In this document: positions 7,548 through 15,987 of the stretch, one piece after another
Position numbering within the stretch: position 1 is the stretch's first letter
How the letters are laid out: the number at the start of each line of letters is the position of its first letter
NCBI GenBank assembly: GCA_944324225.1
Contig: CALUVL010000008.1
Coordinates: forward strand, 1-64,000
Length of the DNA stretch: 64,000 nucleotides
Direction of reading: 5' to 3'
DNA from: Candidatus Gastranaerophilales bacterium
GTDB lineage: Bacteria > Cyanobacteriota > Vampirovibrionia > Gastranaerophilales > Gastranaerophilaceae
Program-made: the position numbers and the translations under genes
The notes under the pieces: model-generated
Databases searched by the model: none
What the model was told of the DNA's origin: nothing
The model's input: only the letters and a program-made list of their open reading frames with translations

Positions 7548-9614
7548 TTAAGCCGGTTTTAAATTGAGATTTGACGGGCTTTGCAGTCTTGTGTTTGTTT
7601 TGGCTTCATAACCCGTTTTATTGTCAATTGTGGTTACAACCTCAATTTTTCCGTTTTTGTTTTCTTTGAATTTTGGCAGGTCTTTTACATTTTCCCCGCC
7701 GGCACCCGTGATTTTTATTCCGCCACCGCTTCTTATCTGTTTAATTATAGAAGGGAGGTTCATCAGGCTCGAAATGATAAACCCTACCGGACCAAGTGCC
7801 GCAAGAAGAATGCTTATAAAGTTTTCTTTTATAAAACCTCCGACTTTAGCAAAGACTTCTTTACAAACCGTCCAGAAAACAGACAGGTAAAATTTAACAG
7901 AATTCCACCAGTTGACAACCGATGTTGTAATTTTGTTCCATTGACCCTGAAAAAATTCCGCCACAAATAAAAATGTTTCCTGACAGTTTTGCCAGAATTC
8001 CATAAGCAGCGGTTTTGTGTTATTCCACCAGTTGATAACGGCGGCTTTTAAAGTATCCCAGTGTTTAATCAAAAGAGCAACCGCACCGAGAACAGGAAAA
8101 ATACAGGAAAGAACTTTTCCGAACGTTGAACCTGTCATCCAGTCAGCCCATTCTTTAACTTTTTGGGTTACTTTATCCCAATTTTTCCATAGCAGAATAA
8201 CAACACCGACTAAAGCCATTATCGCTAAAGTAATCAAGCCGACAGGGGAAGCAAAAAATGCCGCCGCCTGTGCCGCTAATGCCGTAACTGACTTCCAAAC
8301 GGCTGATGTGAAGGCTGTAATCGATTGTACAAGTTTTGTATTCATCACAACCGACAACAAACCGCCTTCCATTTTTAACAACGCCATTTTAAGACGCCAG
8401 ATGTCAATCGCTGTTTGTACCAGTTTGCACGCCCCTACTACACCCATTATCATTAAAGGCAGCGTAAACAACAAAGCGACCCAGTTGTTTTTTACAAAAT
8501 CATAAAAACCTTTGACAATACCGTAAGCGAGTTTAATCCCTTTGAACAGGTTATTCACCGTATCGATTACCGCTACCAGTGCCGGTACGACAAGATTTTC
8601 CAGCAGGGTTTTAATAACCGGCATACTTGCCTGAAAAATCGGTATTATAACCGTTGTAAAGTTTTTGAATAATTCCTGAAATTTTTCAAAAAGCGGTGAA
8701 CAGATTTTTAAACCCTCTTCAAAATTCTTGAAAAGAGCCGCAAACCCTTTTTCAATCGCCGGGGCATTTTTCGTTATGATTGAGTTTAAAGACTTCATAA
8801 TAGCGTTATATTTTGGAAGTAATATATTCCCGAGATTTGTTTCTAATTGCTTTCTTTGTTCTTGAAATATTCTTGACTGGTTGGCAAAATTGCCGCCGGT
8901 TCTTTCGAAATCACCCTGCGAATTTCTGGTTGCATTCATTACATATTGATAACGCAACTCGATTTTTTCAGTTTGGGTCATATCTTTGAATTTTTTACCA
9001 AATCCGGCTTTTGCAGCATATTCTTCCAAGTTTTCCTGCGTCATTACAACGCCCAGGTTTTTAAGGGTTTCGGTTTCACCTGTATATATGCTTTTCAAGG
9101 CATTTGAGGTTATATCCTGACTTACGTTTTTGAATGACGACATATCAGCCGACAACTGGGTTAAACTCATAGCCATTTCAGCGGCTCTTTTGGTTGTCAT
9201 ACCCATTCCGGCACCCATATCACCATATAGAGCCGCCGTGTCAAGGGCGGTTTGTTGAGCAAGTCCCATTGATTTAATAGAGGTTTTTGACCACTCGACA
9301 ACCGCATTTGAATCGGCTTTGAATGTTTCGTTTGTTTTGCCTAAAGTTTCCTGTAAATCAGACGCTTTATCAACCCAGGAGTTAAGAGTGTTGACAACAT
9401 AGCCAGTAACAAAAATTCTTGTAATGTTATCAATGGATGATTTTATACCATTAAAAGATTTTTGCAGATTTGTACCAGCATCTTGCGATTGTTGTTTTAA
9501 TTTATTTATTTGTCCTCCAAAAATCGAGGCTTTATTTTTCATATTCTGAAAAATACCGGACACTCCGTCTTTGGCTTTGAACGAAGTATAAACGCTAAAC
9601 GCTTTTGAAGCCAT
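7548..9614 (-). CDS. Tail tape measure protein
   Basis: 688 residues. An N-terminal coiled coil (about 1-100) is followed by a helical TP901-type core (QTALDTAALYGDMGAGMGM, ALKSIYTGETETLKNLGVVM) and at least three strongly hydrophobic segments (about 375-400, 450-475, 610-630). Trp-rich amphipathic repeats (WWNNTKPLLMEFW, WWNSVKFYLSVFW) occur near 545-590. The protein sets tail length and is thought to enter the cell membrane on infection. It lies after the frameshifting chaperone gene, the expected order. Confidence 0.93.
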   Translation of the reverse strand: MASKAFSVYTSFKAKDGVSGIFQNMKNKASIFGGQINKLKQQSQDAGTNLQKSFNGIKSSIDNITRIFVTGYVVNTLNSWVDKASDLQETLGKTNETFKADSNAVVEWSKTSIKSMGLAQQTALDTAALYGDMGAGMGMTTKRAAEMAMSLTQLSADMSSFKNVSQDITSNALKSIYTGETETLKNLGVVMTQENLEEYAAKAGFGKKFKDMTQTEKIELRYQYVMNATRNSQGDFERTGGNFANQSRIFQEQRKQLETNLGNILLPKYNAIMKSLNSIITKNAPAIEKGFAALFKNFEEGLKICSPLFEKFQELFKNFTTVIIPIFQASMPVIKTLLENLVVPALVAVIDTVNNLFKGIKLAYGIVKGFYDFVKNNWVALLFTLPLMIMGVVGACKLVQTAIDIWRLKMALLKMEGGLLSVVMNTKLVQSITAFTSAVWKSVTALAAQAAAFFASPVGLITLAIMALVGVVILLWKNWDKVTQKVKEWADWMTGSTFGKVLSCIFPVLGAVALLIKHWDTLKAAVINWWNNTKPLLMEFWQNCQETFLFVAEFFQGQWNKITTSVVNWWNSVKFYLSVFWTVCKEVFAKVGGFIKENFISILLAALGPVGFIISSLMNLPSIIKQIRSGGGIKITGAGGENVKDLPKFKENKNGKIEVVTTIDNKTGYEAKTNTRLQSPSNLNLKPA

Positions 9615-9645
9615 TTCCCCTCCAATGTGTAAAAATCGGACGGGT

Positions 9646-9804
9646 TTATCCCTTCCGAAAATTCTCTTTGTTCATTACATAACACCGTCTGCCCCAGAAA
9701 ATACAATCCGAAACATCCAGTTTTAAAAGCCCTGTTACCGTTTCCCAGTTGCAGGCAAGCAAAATATCACCGTAATAAATCGCCACAAGCGTGCTTACTA
9801 CGAG
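9646..9804 (-). CDS. -1 frame extension of the tail assembly chaperone (GT part)
   Basis: After the heptamer T-TTT-TTC (sense strand, 9810-9804) the -1 frame stays open for 52 codons and ends with TAA at 9648-9646, 32 nt before the tape-measure ATG. The zero frame stops almost at once (TAG-TAA). It has no start codon or ribosome site of its own. Its position and size match the T part of G-GT chaperones, made by programmed -1 frameshifting in long-tailed phages. Slippage efficiency cannot be judged from sequence. Confidence 0.75.
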   Translation of the reverse strand, partial: LVVSTLVAIYYGDILLACNWETVTGLLKLDVSDCIFWGRRCYVMNKENFRKG

Positions 9805-10226
9805 AAAAAATCAACGCATGCCGATGCTATCTTCTGGTCTTGACCTTGCAGGGCTTCAATCAAAGGAATCGGACACGCCGCCACCGTTGCAATTGCCTCA
9901 ATTGCAATCCCCATTTCTTTTTGTTCTTTAAATGATTTCATTTGACCCAAAGTTAAATGATTTCTGTAATATAATGTATCTCTTGTAAGTTCTCCTGCTT
10001 TGACAGGATTTATCAATTTTTGCACAAGACAGTTTTTCTCCTCATCCCAATAAACAAGCCCGCACATAACAGCCTGTATAAATTTGTTATAAACCGTTTC
10101 GTTGCCGCCGATCACGTTTGTTTTTTCATCACAAATCGAATCGAGGTCAATTCCGCAAATTTTATTTTTCATCTCTTCAATACACGCTAATGCCGCTTCT
10201 TTTTCCATAATTTTTTTGATTTCCAT
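9798..10226 (-). CDS. Tail assembly chaperone (Mu gp41 / gpG-like)
   Basis: 142 residues, helix-rich, ending IASACVDFFS. It lies directly upstream of the tape measure, where tail chaperones sit in almost all long-tailed phages. Its 3' end carries a slippery T-TTT-TTC two codons before the stop, so a longer fusion with the -1 frame is expected in a minor fraction. These proteins coat the tape measure before tube assembly. Good SD (AGAGAGG) before the ATG. Identified from context and frameshift rather than sequence similarity. Confidence 0.8.
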   Translation of the reverse strand: MEIKKIMEKEAALACIEEMKNKICGIDLDSICDEKTNVIGGNETVYNKFIQAVMCGLVYWDEEKNCLVQKLINPVKAGELTRDTLYYRNHLTLGQMKSFKEQKEMGIAIEAIATVAACPIPLIEALQGQDQKIASACVDFFS

Positions 10227-10337
10227 TTTTACACCTCTCTTATTTAGTTCATAATAAAGCGACGGGATTTTTATACACTACCCGTCATCCGTGTAAATTT
10301 CAGCAAGAAATAATTCTTTTTTATTGGCAATTACAAA

Positions 10338-10721
10338 TTACGCATTAATGTACTGCCACTCTTCAAATTCTTCACTGTATTTAACATTTTTATAATCAAA
10401 AGCGATTATTTTTATCTGTGAAACAGTAAGGGGATTTCCGTTTTCATCAACACGCCCTTCAAGATATTTAGGCGTATATTTGTTTTCGGTTAATCTTCCC
10501 TTGATTTGAATATAATCACCCTCTTTTAAGTTGTCACCGGCTTCATCTGCTAGAGGGCGGGTTTTTGTATTAAAAAAATCAATAAAAAAATTATTCCATT
10601 TTTCACCCTGTTTAACGCTCAAATTTATAGTTGTGAGCATTCCGCCGGTTTCAAAACATTTACATTCTTTATATTTTCCGACCCTGCCCAGCAGGGTTAC
10701 AGAATTTGTTAACAGTCCCAT
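10338..10721 (-). CDS. SSB-like OB-fold protein within the tail module
   Basis: 127 residues resembling single-stranded DNA-binding proteins: NSVTLLGRVGK start, TTINLSVKQGEKWNNFFIDFF core, then KEGDYIQIKGRLTENKY. The acidic C-terminus lacks the DDDIPF-type tip of cellular SSB. Its place between tube and chaperone genes is odd for a replication protein, so it may be a late-expressed DNA-binding protein or an OB-fold recruited to tail assembly. Preceded by the common late leader (CACACGCTTTAATATTTTAAGAAGGGAG). Confidence 0.65.
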   Translation of the reverse strand: MGLLTNSVTLLGRVGKYKECKCFETGGMLTTINLSVKQGEKWNNFFIDFFNTKTRPLADEAGDNLKEGDYIQIKGRLTENKYTPKYLEGRVDENGNPLTVSQIKIIAFDYKNVKYSEEFEEWQYINA

Positions 10722-10745
10722 ACAATCTCCCTTCTTAAAATATTA

Positions 10746-10890
10746 AAGCGTGTGAAGCCAACAACGGCGACCCGTTGAGGGTTGGCGTTTTGGCGTAACC
10801 GTTCAATGCCGCCGTTATGACCGAAGCCCGTAAGGGCGTAGGGAATGTACAAAATTTACAACAGTAAATTTTGACAGGCGGATTTTATAT
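10746..10890 (-). repeat. Structured intergenic repeat, copy C
   Basis: Third and most divergent copy of the late-region hairpin repeat. In sense: CCGCCTGTC, then CAAAATTTAC-TGTT-GTAAATTTTG, a small hairpin region with CCCTTACGGG, then ACGGCGGCATTGAACGGTTACG, and a right arm ending GGCTTCACACG. The inner stem is longer than in copies A and B but still pairs. Unlike them, it is not closed by an obvious second direct repeat. The gap 10722-10982 contains nothing else I recognise. Confidence 0.6.
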
Positions 10891-10982
10891 AAAATTGACG
10901 GGGAATAAACCCCGTCAACCCACCCATTCTTATATTCATCAATATAACGACGGGTAAAATTTATAAAATATCTACCGAAAAA

Positions 10983-11366
10983 TCAAGACTTCCTTATTCC
11001 CGTGCCGTCTGTACAATGAACCTCAAATTCATTTGTCATATTACGGGTTGTGGAAATTTCAGCCTCGCCACCGATAATACTACCTGTAAGTTCATAGGTT
11101 CTTGAAATCGTTTCAAGAATAATAGGAATATCGGGAGTTGAGCAGGCGTTTTGCCACGCATCTTCAAGGCTTGCCGGAACTTTTACCCTAAGCCCCGTAA
11201 TTTTTGGCAAAACATAAGACATATAACTGTCACCTGTTCCGTCGCCGTATTCCTGTGTTTCTGTTATTTTTAGACCGCCGTCAATAACGACCGGTTCCGT
11301 ATCTTTCGGGATTGCAAATTTTGTTCCGTTCAGCGTGAGCGAAACAGCATCGCCGCATCTTGCCAT
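10983..11366 (-). CDS. Tail tube protein (Mu gp40 type)
   Basis: 127 residues, mostly beta: DAVSLTLNGTKFAIPKDTEPVVIDGG, KITETQEYGDGTGDSYMSYVLPKITGLRVKV and a TNEFEVHCTDGTGI end. This fits the Mu-type tube subunit, and it directly follows the sheath gene in transcription order. Tube hexamers stack to form the DNA channel inside the sheath. Preceded by the conserved leader CACACACTTTAAAAATATAGGAGG, suggesting strong late expression. Confidence 0.82.
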   Translation of the reverse strand: MARCGDAVSLTLNGTKFAIPKDTEPVVIDGGLKITETQEYGDGTGDSYMSYVLPKITGLRVKVPASLEDAWQNACSTPDIPIILETISRTYELTGSIIGGEAEISTTRNMTNEFEVHCTDGTGIRKS

Positions 11367-11527
11367 TTTTAGACCTCCTATATTTTTAAAGTGTGTGAAA
11401 TTTTTCTTCGTACAAGGCGATTTAAAGGGCTTTAAACCGCCTTGTACTTAGTTTACTACCTGTTTTAAATTTAAGAGGGCTTGCAAGCCCTCCTGTGATT
11501 TATGAAAAATACCGTTATTACTGGGTT

Positions 11528-13069
11528 TTAGCCTTTGAAATTAAAACCGATTGAATTAACTATGTCAAATATCCTTCCTGTTCCCGTAATATCAAAAACC
11601 GGGTTTATATTGACACGGTTCGGGTTGTTTGAATCGATTTCAACCTGCGTATTTTTCTGTGCTTCGGCGTAATTTGCAATCAATGCTGCAACCCCGAGAA
11701 GTGAAATCTCTGTATTAACAGCCGCTTTCACATCCTTTAATGTACGTGCTGCAGGGTTTGTTGTAATATCATTTTCACCGATTAGAATGACGGATTTCCA
11801 TTCATCAGAATCCCTGAACCTTGCCATAAAATCATAACAAATATTAGCAACAACAGTTACATCCCTATCAAATCTGAATAAAGGGTTTGTCTTGCCGACA
11901 GGATGGTAAAAAGTCGCTAAATCCATTAAACGGTATGAACCGTCCGATTTTTTGACAATGTTTGAATAACCGGCTTTCAAAAGAGTATCTCTTTCTTTGT
12001 ATTTAAGCGGTCTTAAGTTTCCGGCATCACCCACAATCTGAACATTAACCCCGTCATCACGGCGTGCCGTGCCTGTTGTAATTAAAGAAGCAGTATCCCA
12101 CGTTCCCGGAACATCTTCACTTTCAGGGGCTTGAATTGCGGAATAACACAAAACATATTGAGCAATTAAGCCGTCGTTTCGCCACGCTTCAAATTTTTCC
12201 TGTAATTCATCAAGAACGGTTGATGTGGCATATTGAGAAACTACTCTTGTAACCCCGAGTTCTTCACTCATCAAATCAAGAACAGCATCGCCGTATGTTC
12301 CGACCCCCGCTGATTCCGTTGTTCTTGTGATTTCAAAAGAACAGCCATAAACTGTTGAATCGATGTCGTTGTAATCCTCATCCACCAGTTTGAAATCGAA
12401 TACAGAGTCAGACCCTTTCCATTTTGCGGACAGGGTTAAACCTGTCGGGGTTGAGTCTGTTTGATTAAGTGCAACCGTAAACGGAAGTTCTAAATATTCG
12501 TCAAGAACTTCTTTTAATGCGTTGCAGCAATCAGCAACCGTCATCCCTTTTGCGAAAGTAAACGGAATTGCCGTTTTTTCATAAATATTTAAGTCTGTTC
12601 CTCTGACATCTTGAGCCGGGTTGTTGTGATAACTTGTTGCAATTTTACCGGCAACATCCGCTGCGGCTTCAAAAGTCAGGTCGTTTAATACAAAATAACC
12701 GTTCAATGATTTTAAAATCCCGTTTGAAGCGGTAATTGCCAGAGTCTTGACCTCTGCAGATGAAGTTTTTGGTTCTGCAACCGCCACAAAATAAGTTTCG
12801 ACCTTTGAACCGTTTCCTGCTTTCGGGAAAAGTTTTAAAGCCATTCTGTGAAGCGGCGAACCGTAACCGAAAATTGTACCTATATCATCAGCACTGCCCG
12901 AAGCGAGTATAAGTTCGTTTGTTTTTGCTTTTGAACCCGTTTGTGCCTGACCCAGAACAACGATTTTTTCGGGTCTTAAATTTGCGGCATTTTGCTGATT
13001 TCTTTGTCTGACAATAACGCTTGTTGCCGAAGCAACGGCAGAAACGTCAAGTCCTTTTGTAATTGCCAT
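11528..13069 (-). CDS. Contractile tail sheath protein (Mu gp39/L type)
   Basis: 513 residues, typical Mu-like sheath length. The start is followed by SATSVIVRQRNQQN and RPEKIVVLGQAQTGSKAKTNE, and the C-terminal domain contains NPLFRFDRDVTVVANICYDFMARFRDSDEWKSV, GENDITTNPAARTLKDVKAAV and a beta-rich ending (RVNINPVFDITGTGRIFDIVNSIGFNFKG). This establishes that the phage is a myovirus. It has the late leader and strong SD (ATAGGAGGAATAATAAAAATG). Confidence 0.92.
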   Translation of the reverse strand: MAITKGLDVSAVASATSVIVRQRNQQNAANLRPEKIVVLGQAQTGSKAKTNELILASGSADDIGTIFGYGSPLHRMALKLFPKAGNGSKVETYFVAVAEPKTSSAEVKTLAITASNGILKSLNGYFVLNDLTFEAAADVAGKIATSYHNNPAQDVRGTDLNIYEKTAIPFTFAKGMTVADCCNALKEVLDEYLELPFTVALNQTDSTPTGLTLSAKWKGSDSVFDFKLVDEDYNDIDSTVYGCSFEITRTTESAGVGTYGDAVLDLMSEELGVTRVVSQYATSTVLDELQEKFEAWRNDGLIAQYVLCYSAIQAPESEDVPGTWDTASLITTGTARRDDGVNVQIVGDAGNLRPLKYKERDTLLKAGYSNIVKKSDGSYRLMDLATFYHPVGKTNPLFRFDRDVTVVANICYDFMARFRDSDEWKSVILIGENDITTNPAARTLKDVKAAVNTEISLLGVAALIANYAEAQKNTQVEIDSNNPNRVNINPVFDITGTGRIFDIVNSIGFNFKG

Positions 13070-13100
13070 TTTTATTATTCCTCCTATATTTTAAAGTGTG

Positions 13101-13742
13101 TTATTCAAGAATTATTCTGACAAACGGGTCAATATTCTCGTCCCGTATATCCGCTTTTGTATAAAATTCTTTAATATCAAACGTATTTGTATAATTGGTC
13201 GGCTCCGTAAACTCAACCTGAAACTCAAATTTCGCACCTAAAACCGTTGAAGCGATATTGTTATCGTCAGGTGTCAAGACTCGCTTCCAGGATTTAATTT
13301 TAAACCCTTTAATCAGCCTGTCGGTTGCAACATAAAGATTTGTTGCTTCCGAGCAAAGAATTTTATACAATTGAGCGGTTAAATAATTCAACCTATCCTC
13401 GGCGTTTGAGTCAGCCGTCTGGGTTTCTTCATTTAAACCGACCGTATAATATTCAACAACAAGATTTGCAGAGGCTTCGTTTTCATAGATATCCTGTTCG
13501 TCCGCCGGAAAATCAATTTCATTAAAATAAACAAAAACACAGGGCATATCCTGCACATCAGGGAAGCGAAACCGTTTAGGAAAAACCGTGAAATTTATTA
13601 TCTGGTCAATCCACAAATCATCCGCCCCCAAATCCTTTGCGAGTTGCTTTTGCGAATCTCGTATATTTACAATATGCTGAACAATAGCATCTCTTACAAG
13701 AGTTAAATTCATCGGTGTAATTATTGATTGAAAACTCATCAT
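13101..13742 (-). CDS. Tail terminator / neck protein (Mu gp37-like), tentative
   Basis: About 213 residues from the ATG that overlaps the previous gene's stop (ATGATGA with GGGGGG just upstream). The longer frame begins 21 codons earlier inside that gene and is unlikely to be used. The protein is alpha/beta (TLVRDAIVQHIVNIRDSQKQLA, DMPCVFVYFNEIDFP, NLVVEYYTVGLN). The position between capsid genes and sheath indicates a connector or tail terminator role. I do not recognise a specific family. Confidence 0.55.
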   Translation of the reverse strand: MMSFQSIITPMNLTLVRDAIVQHIVNIRDSQKQLAKDLGADDLWIDQIINFTVFPKRFRFPDVQDMPCVFVYFNEIDFPADEQDIYENEASANLVVEYYTVGLNEETQTADSNAEDRLNYLTAQLYKILCSEATNLYVATDRLIKGFKIKSWKRVLTPDDNNIASTVLGAKFEFQVEFTEPTNYTNTFDIKEFYTKADIRDENIDPFVRIILE

Positions 13743-14152
13743 AATCCCCCCGAACTTTTTCTTGTAACGGTTTTCCCGCTGCCATTTACGGTTGATGCCG
13801 AACATTTAATTAAATACATCCCGAGAGTCCTATCCGTTGCAACATTCTCAATGCGGAAATTTACGGGCGTTTTATCCATTTGAGGGAATTTTACTTCAAC
13901 CTCCCAGGCTCGTGTCGGGATTAAATTTGTCAAATTCTTTAAAGCGTTAATGTCGATTGTTAATTCAAACGAATCTGCAAAACACCCCATTCCGGACTCG
14001 TCAAAAGACACTCCGATAAAAGTCGAAAACCCTTTCAGGGAAAACCCCTGATGATTTTTTGCGGGTTTTAAAACACAATCCACACTAAAACCGTTCCCCG
14101 TAAGAAGAACGGTTTCCTTGTGGATTGCGAGCATTTCATCTAAAACGCCCAT
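13739..14152 (-). CDS. Head-tail connector protein (lambda gpFII-position), tentative
   Basis: 137 residues from an ATG with the strong SD TTGGAGGAGAT; eleven further codons upstream lie in the leader and are rejected as start. Beta-rich sequence with FSVDCVLKP, GVSFDESGMG and RAWEVEVKFPQMDKTPVNFRIENV. It follows the capsid gene and precedes the putative tail terminator, where gpFII-like adaptors occur. No family motif is seen, so the function rests on position. Confidence 0.5.
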   Translation of the reverse strand: MGVLDEMLAIHKETVLLTGNGFSVDCVLKPAKNHQGFSLKGFSTFIGVSFDESGMGCFADSFELTIDINALKNLTNLIPTRAWEVEVKFPQMDKTPVNFRIENVATDRTLGMYLIKCSASTVNGSGKTVTRKSSGGL

Positions 14153-14162
14153 ATCTCCTCCA

Positions 14163-14313
14163 ATATTCCAGTGTGTGAAGGTCAAACGGTCAAGGCGTTG
14201 AGCCTTACCGGCTTGACCCGTAACCGTTCTATACCGCCGTTGTTCCCAAAGCGTAAGCGACGGGAACGAACAAATCTTTGATTTGACAGGCGGAATATAT
14301 TCCAGTGTGTGAA
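14163..14313 (-). repeat. Structured intergenic repeat, copy B, bounded by 17-bp direct repeats
   Basis: Identical 17-bp direct repeats (14163-14179 and 14297-14313, ATATTCCAGTGTGTGAA on the + strand) flank about 117 nt. In sense it reads CCGCCTGT, CAAATC-AAA-GATTTG, an extra hairpin (TTCCC...GGGAA), AACGGCGGTATAGAACGGTTACGG, then a GGTCAAG...CTTGACC stem. The remaining 120 nt to the capsid stop (14314-14434) contain GC-rich hairpin fragments but no gene. Confidence 0.7.
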
Positions 14314-14434
14314 AATATTTAATTATTGCTTCACGGCTTCAAGTCGTTCGCTTTGTTTTCCTGCACGAAAACGCCGCTCACTATTTCGCCGCTACTTCGA
14401 GTTTGAGCCTTGCGGCTTATCACTCTACGCAAAA

Positions 14435-15505
14435 TTAAACAATATCGTGAATTGTTGCAAATTCGTCAATACCGGCAGGGATTAAAAGCGGACGGGATTT
14501 TACGCCGTATTTAGTTGTAGCGGAACCGTCGTCCAATACATCATAAGCATACGGAAGCTGTTCTTGCTCAACTAATTGTAATTTGTTTCCGCCGATTCCC
14601 GGGGTTGTCGGAGCATTTGTATTATTGATTGCACCATAATAACGATAGAAATTAGGGTTCATCGGTACAATTAAAGCACAGCCGTCCGGAATATATCCGC
14701 ATTGTTGACCCTCTTTAGCGAAACCGAATCCTTTCGGAACGGTATATTTTTCGTTATAACTCCAGAAGTTAACAACATAGGAACCGATTGTTCGTCTGCC
14801 GTGGAACATACCCCCCGGGGTTAATTCTTCCGGGATATTGATGTCGCTTCTTTTGATGCCGCTGTTCCAGTTGGAAGCCGCCTGAACGTTTTTATTTGCA
14901 AGATATGCGGTTAAACCTTTATCCTCAAAGAAAATGTTCCATTCGGAAGCCGAAATTTTGCCGTCTGTTGTACATAAATTGATAGCGTTTAAAATTACGC
15001 TGTCAGGATCTGCACTATCGGTGTTCCATTTTGCAGAGGATACGGAAATTGAGTGAGTTGTCTTTTTCTTGAAGTCAATTTTATTTCCGCCAGCAAGGAC
15101 GATTTTTCCGTTAAACAAACCGTCTGATGCCTGTTTTTCTTCCGCACGTCTTTGCTTGTCCGAAAAGATTTCCTGACCATCATTGATTGCCTCAATAATT
15201 CTTGCAGTCTGGTCGTATTCGGTCTGACCGAATTGTGCTTTAAACACATCCTCTTCTGTTAAAGAGCCGATGTCGTTATATTCAGGCACAATAAAATCCC
15301 TTTTGTCGTATTCATCAAGAGAATTATATCTGCCGCCGGTACCGAGTTTTACATCAACAGAATAGTAACTTTCAACAACTCTTCCCTGTAACTCAATCTT
15401 AATTCCTTTTAACTGTCTTTTTTTAAAAAGATTTGCCAAAAGCATTGAGGGTTTTTGTTTTTTATCAAACCCGATTTCCATCGCTTTTCTGATTACATCT
15501 GCCAT
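14435..15505 (-). CDS. Major capsid protein (lambda gpE family)
   Basis: 356 residues with the gpE pattern: PSMLLANLFKKRQLKGIKIELQ near the N-terminus, FIVPEYNDIGSLTEEDVFKAQFGQTEY, the helix IIEAINDGQEIFSDKQRRAEEKQASDGLFNGKIV, and a C-terminal VKSRPLLIPAGIDEFATIHDIV strand. It follows the decoration protein gene, the lambda D-E order. It forms the HK97-fold shell. It has the late leader CACACACTTAAAATATAGGAGG. Confidence 0.93.
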   Translation of the reverse strand: MADVIRKAMEIGFDKKQKPSMLLANLFKKRQLKGIKIELQGRVVESYYSVDVKLGTGGRYNSLDEYDKRDFIVPEYNDIGSLTEEDVFKAQFGQTEYDQTARIIEAINDGQEIFSDKQRRAEEKQASDGLFNGKIVLAGGNKIDFKKKTTHSISVSSAKWNTDSADPDSVILNAINLCTTDGKISASEWNIFFEDKGLTAYLANKNVQAASNWNSGIKRSDINIPEELTPGGMFHGRRTIGSYVVNFWSYNEKYTVPKGFGFAKEGQQCGYIPDGCALIVPMNPNFYRYYGAINNTNAPTTPGIGGNKLQLVEQEQLPYAYDVLDDGSATTKYGVKSRPLLIPAGIDEFATIHDIV

Positions 15506-15514
15506 TTTATTATT

Positions 15515-15537
15515 CCTCCTATATTTTAAGTGTGTGA
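15515..15537 (-). promoter_or_regulatory. Conserved late-gene leader motif (representative copy)
   Basis: In sense, TTCACACACTTAAAATATAGGAGG ends in the Shine-Dalgarno sequence of the capsid gene. Near-identical leaders precede the decoration (about 15988-16005), sheath (about 13080-13098), tube (about 11375-11395), connector (14163-14179) and SSB-like (about 10735-10757) genes. The AT block lies too close to the start codon for a normal -10 box. A role in RNA processing, stability or translation is more likely than promotion. Confidence 0.6.
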
Positions 15538-15557
15538 AAAATTTTAAATATATTCTT

Positions 15558-15971
15558 TTATTCGCCCAGAGATGAAGGAGTTGTTAATTCTTCTACGTTT
15601 ACAAGGCGGAAATTATTTGTTTTCAAGGCGTCAAGAACTGTTTTATCTGTTGCATCCGCTTCTTTTACAAACACAAGTCCGTTTTTATCAACAACGCCGG
15701 AATCAAATACCCTTACAAGGTCAATTGTTGCCGAATTGCTTGTATCTTCGTTTGTAACGGTTTGAGCAAGGATATATAACGGACTGGATGTAAATGCCGC
15801 TGTATCGCTATCGCCTGCAACGTTTAAATCTGTCGAAAATGCTGTCAAGTTCCCTGAACTATCTCTGCCTAAAACCGTTCCGGGTACATAAGTTGTTTGT
15901 TTCGGAACGTAAACGCTGACATCAGCATAAACGCCGTTGTGGAATATTTTTGAATTGTCAATATGTGTCAT
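15558..15971 (-). CDS. Head decoration protein (lambda gpD type)
   Basis: 137 residues: TYVPGTVLGRDSSGNLTAF, ASPLYILAQTV-type strand, VRVFDSGVVDKNGLVFV and the closing LKTNNFRLVNVEEL. These are the hallmarks of gpD/HDPD trimeric cementing proteins, which clip onto the expanded capsid. Located between the protease/scaffold and capsid genes as in lambda. Preceded by the late leader and by repeat copy A. Confidence 0.85.
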   Translation of the reverse strand: MTHIDNSKIFHNGVYADVSVYVPKQTTYVPGTVLGRDSSGNLTAFSTDLNVAGDSDTAAFTSSPLYILAQTVTNEDTSNSATIDLVRVFDSGVVDKNGLVFVKEADATDKTVLDALKTNNFRLVNVEELTTPSSLGE

Positions 15972-15987
15972 TTTTATTGTTCCTCCG

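Noticed and set aside
7581-7970. 129-residue rightward frame
   Set aside because: Shadow of the tape-measure 3' end; aromatic-rich composition typical of antisense reading.
8017-8505. 162-residue rightward frame
   Set aside because: It is antisense to the hydrophobic part of the tape-measure gene and has no ribosome site or recognisable features.
13743-13805. Upstream 21-codon extension of the tail terminator-like gene
   Set aside because: It lies within the preceding gene and lacks a ribosome site, whereas the internal ATG-ATG has GGGGGG just upstream.
15515-15537. Late leader as a classical promoter
   Set aside because: The AT block overlaps or abuts the ribosome site, leaving no room for a transcript start plus leader; a post-transcriptional role fits better.
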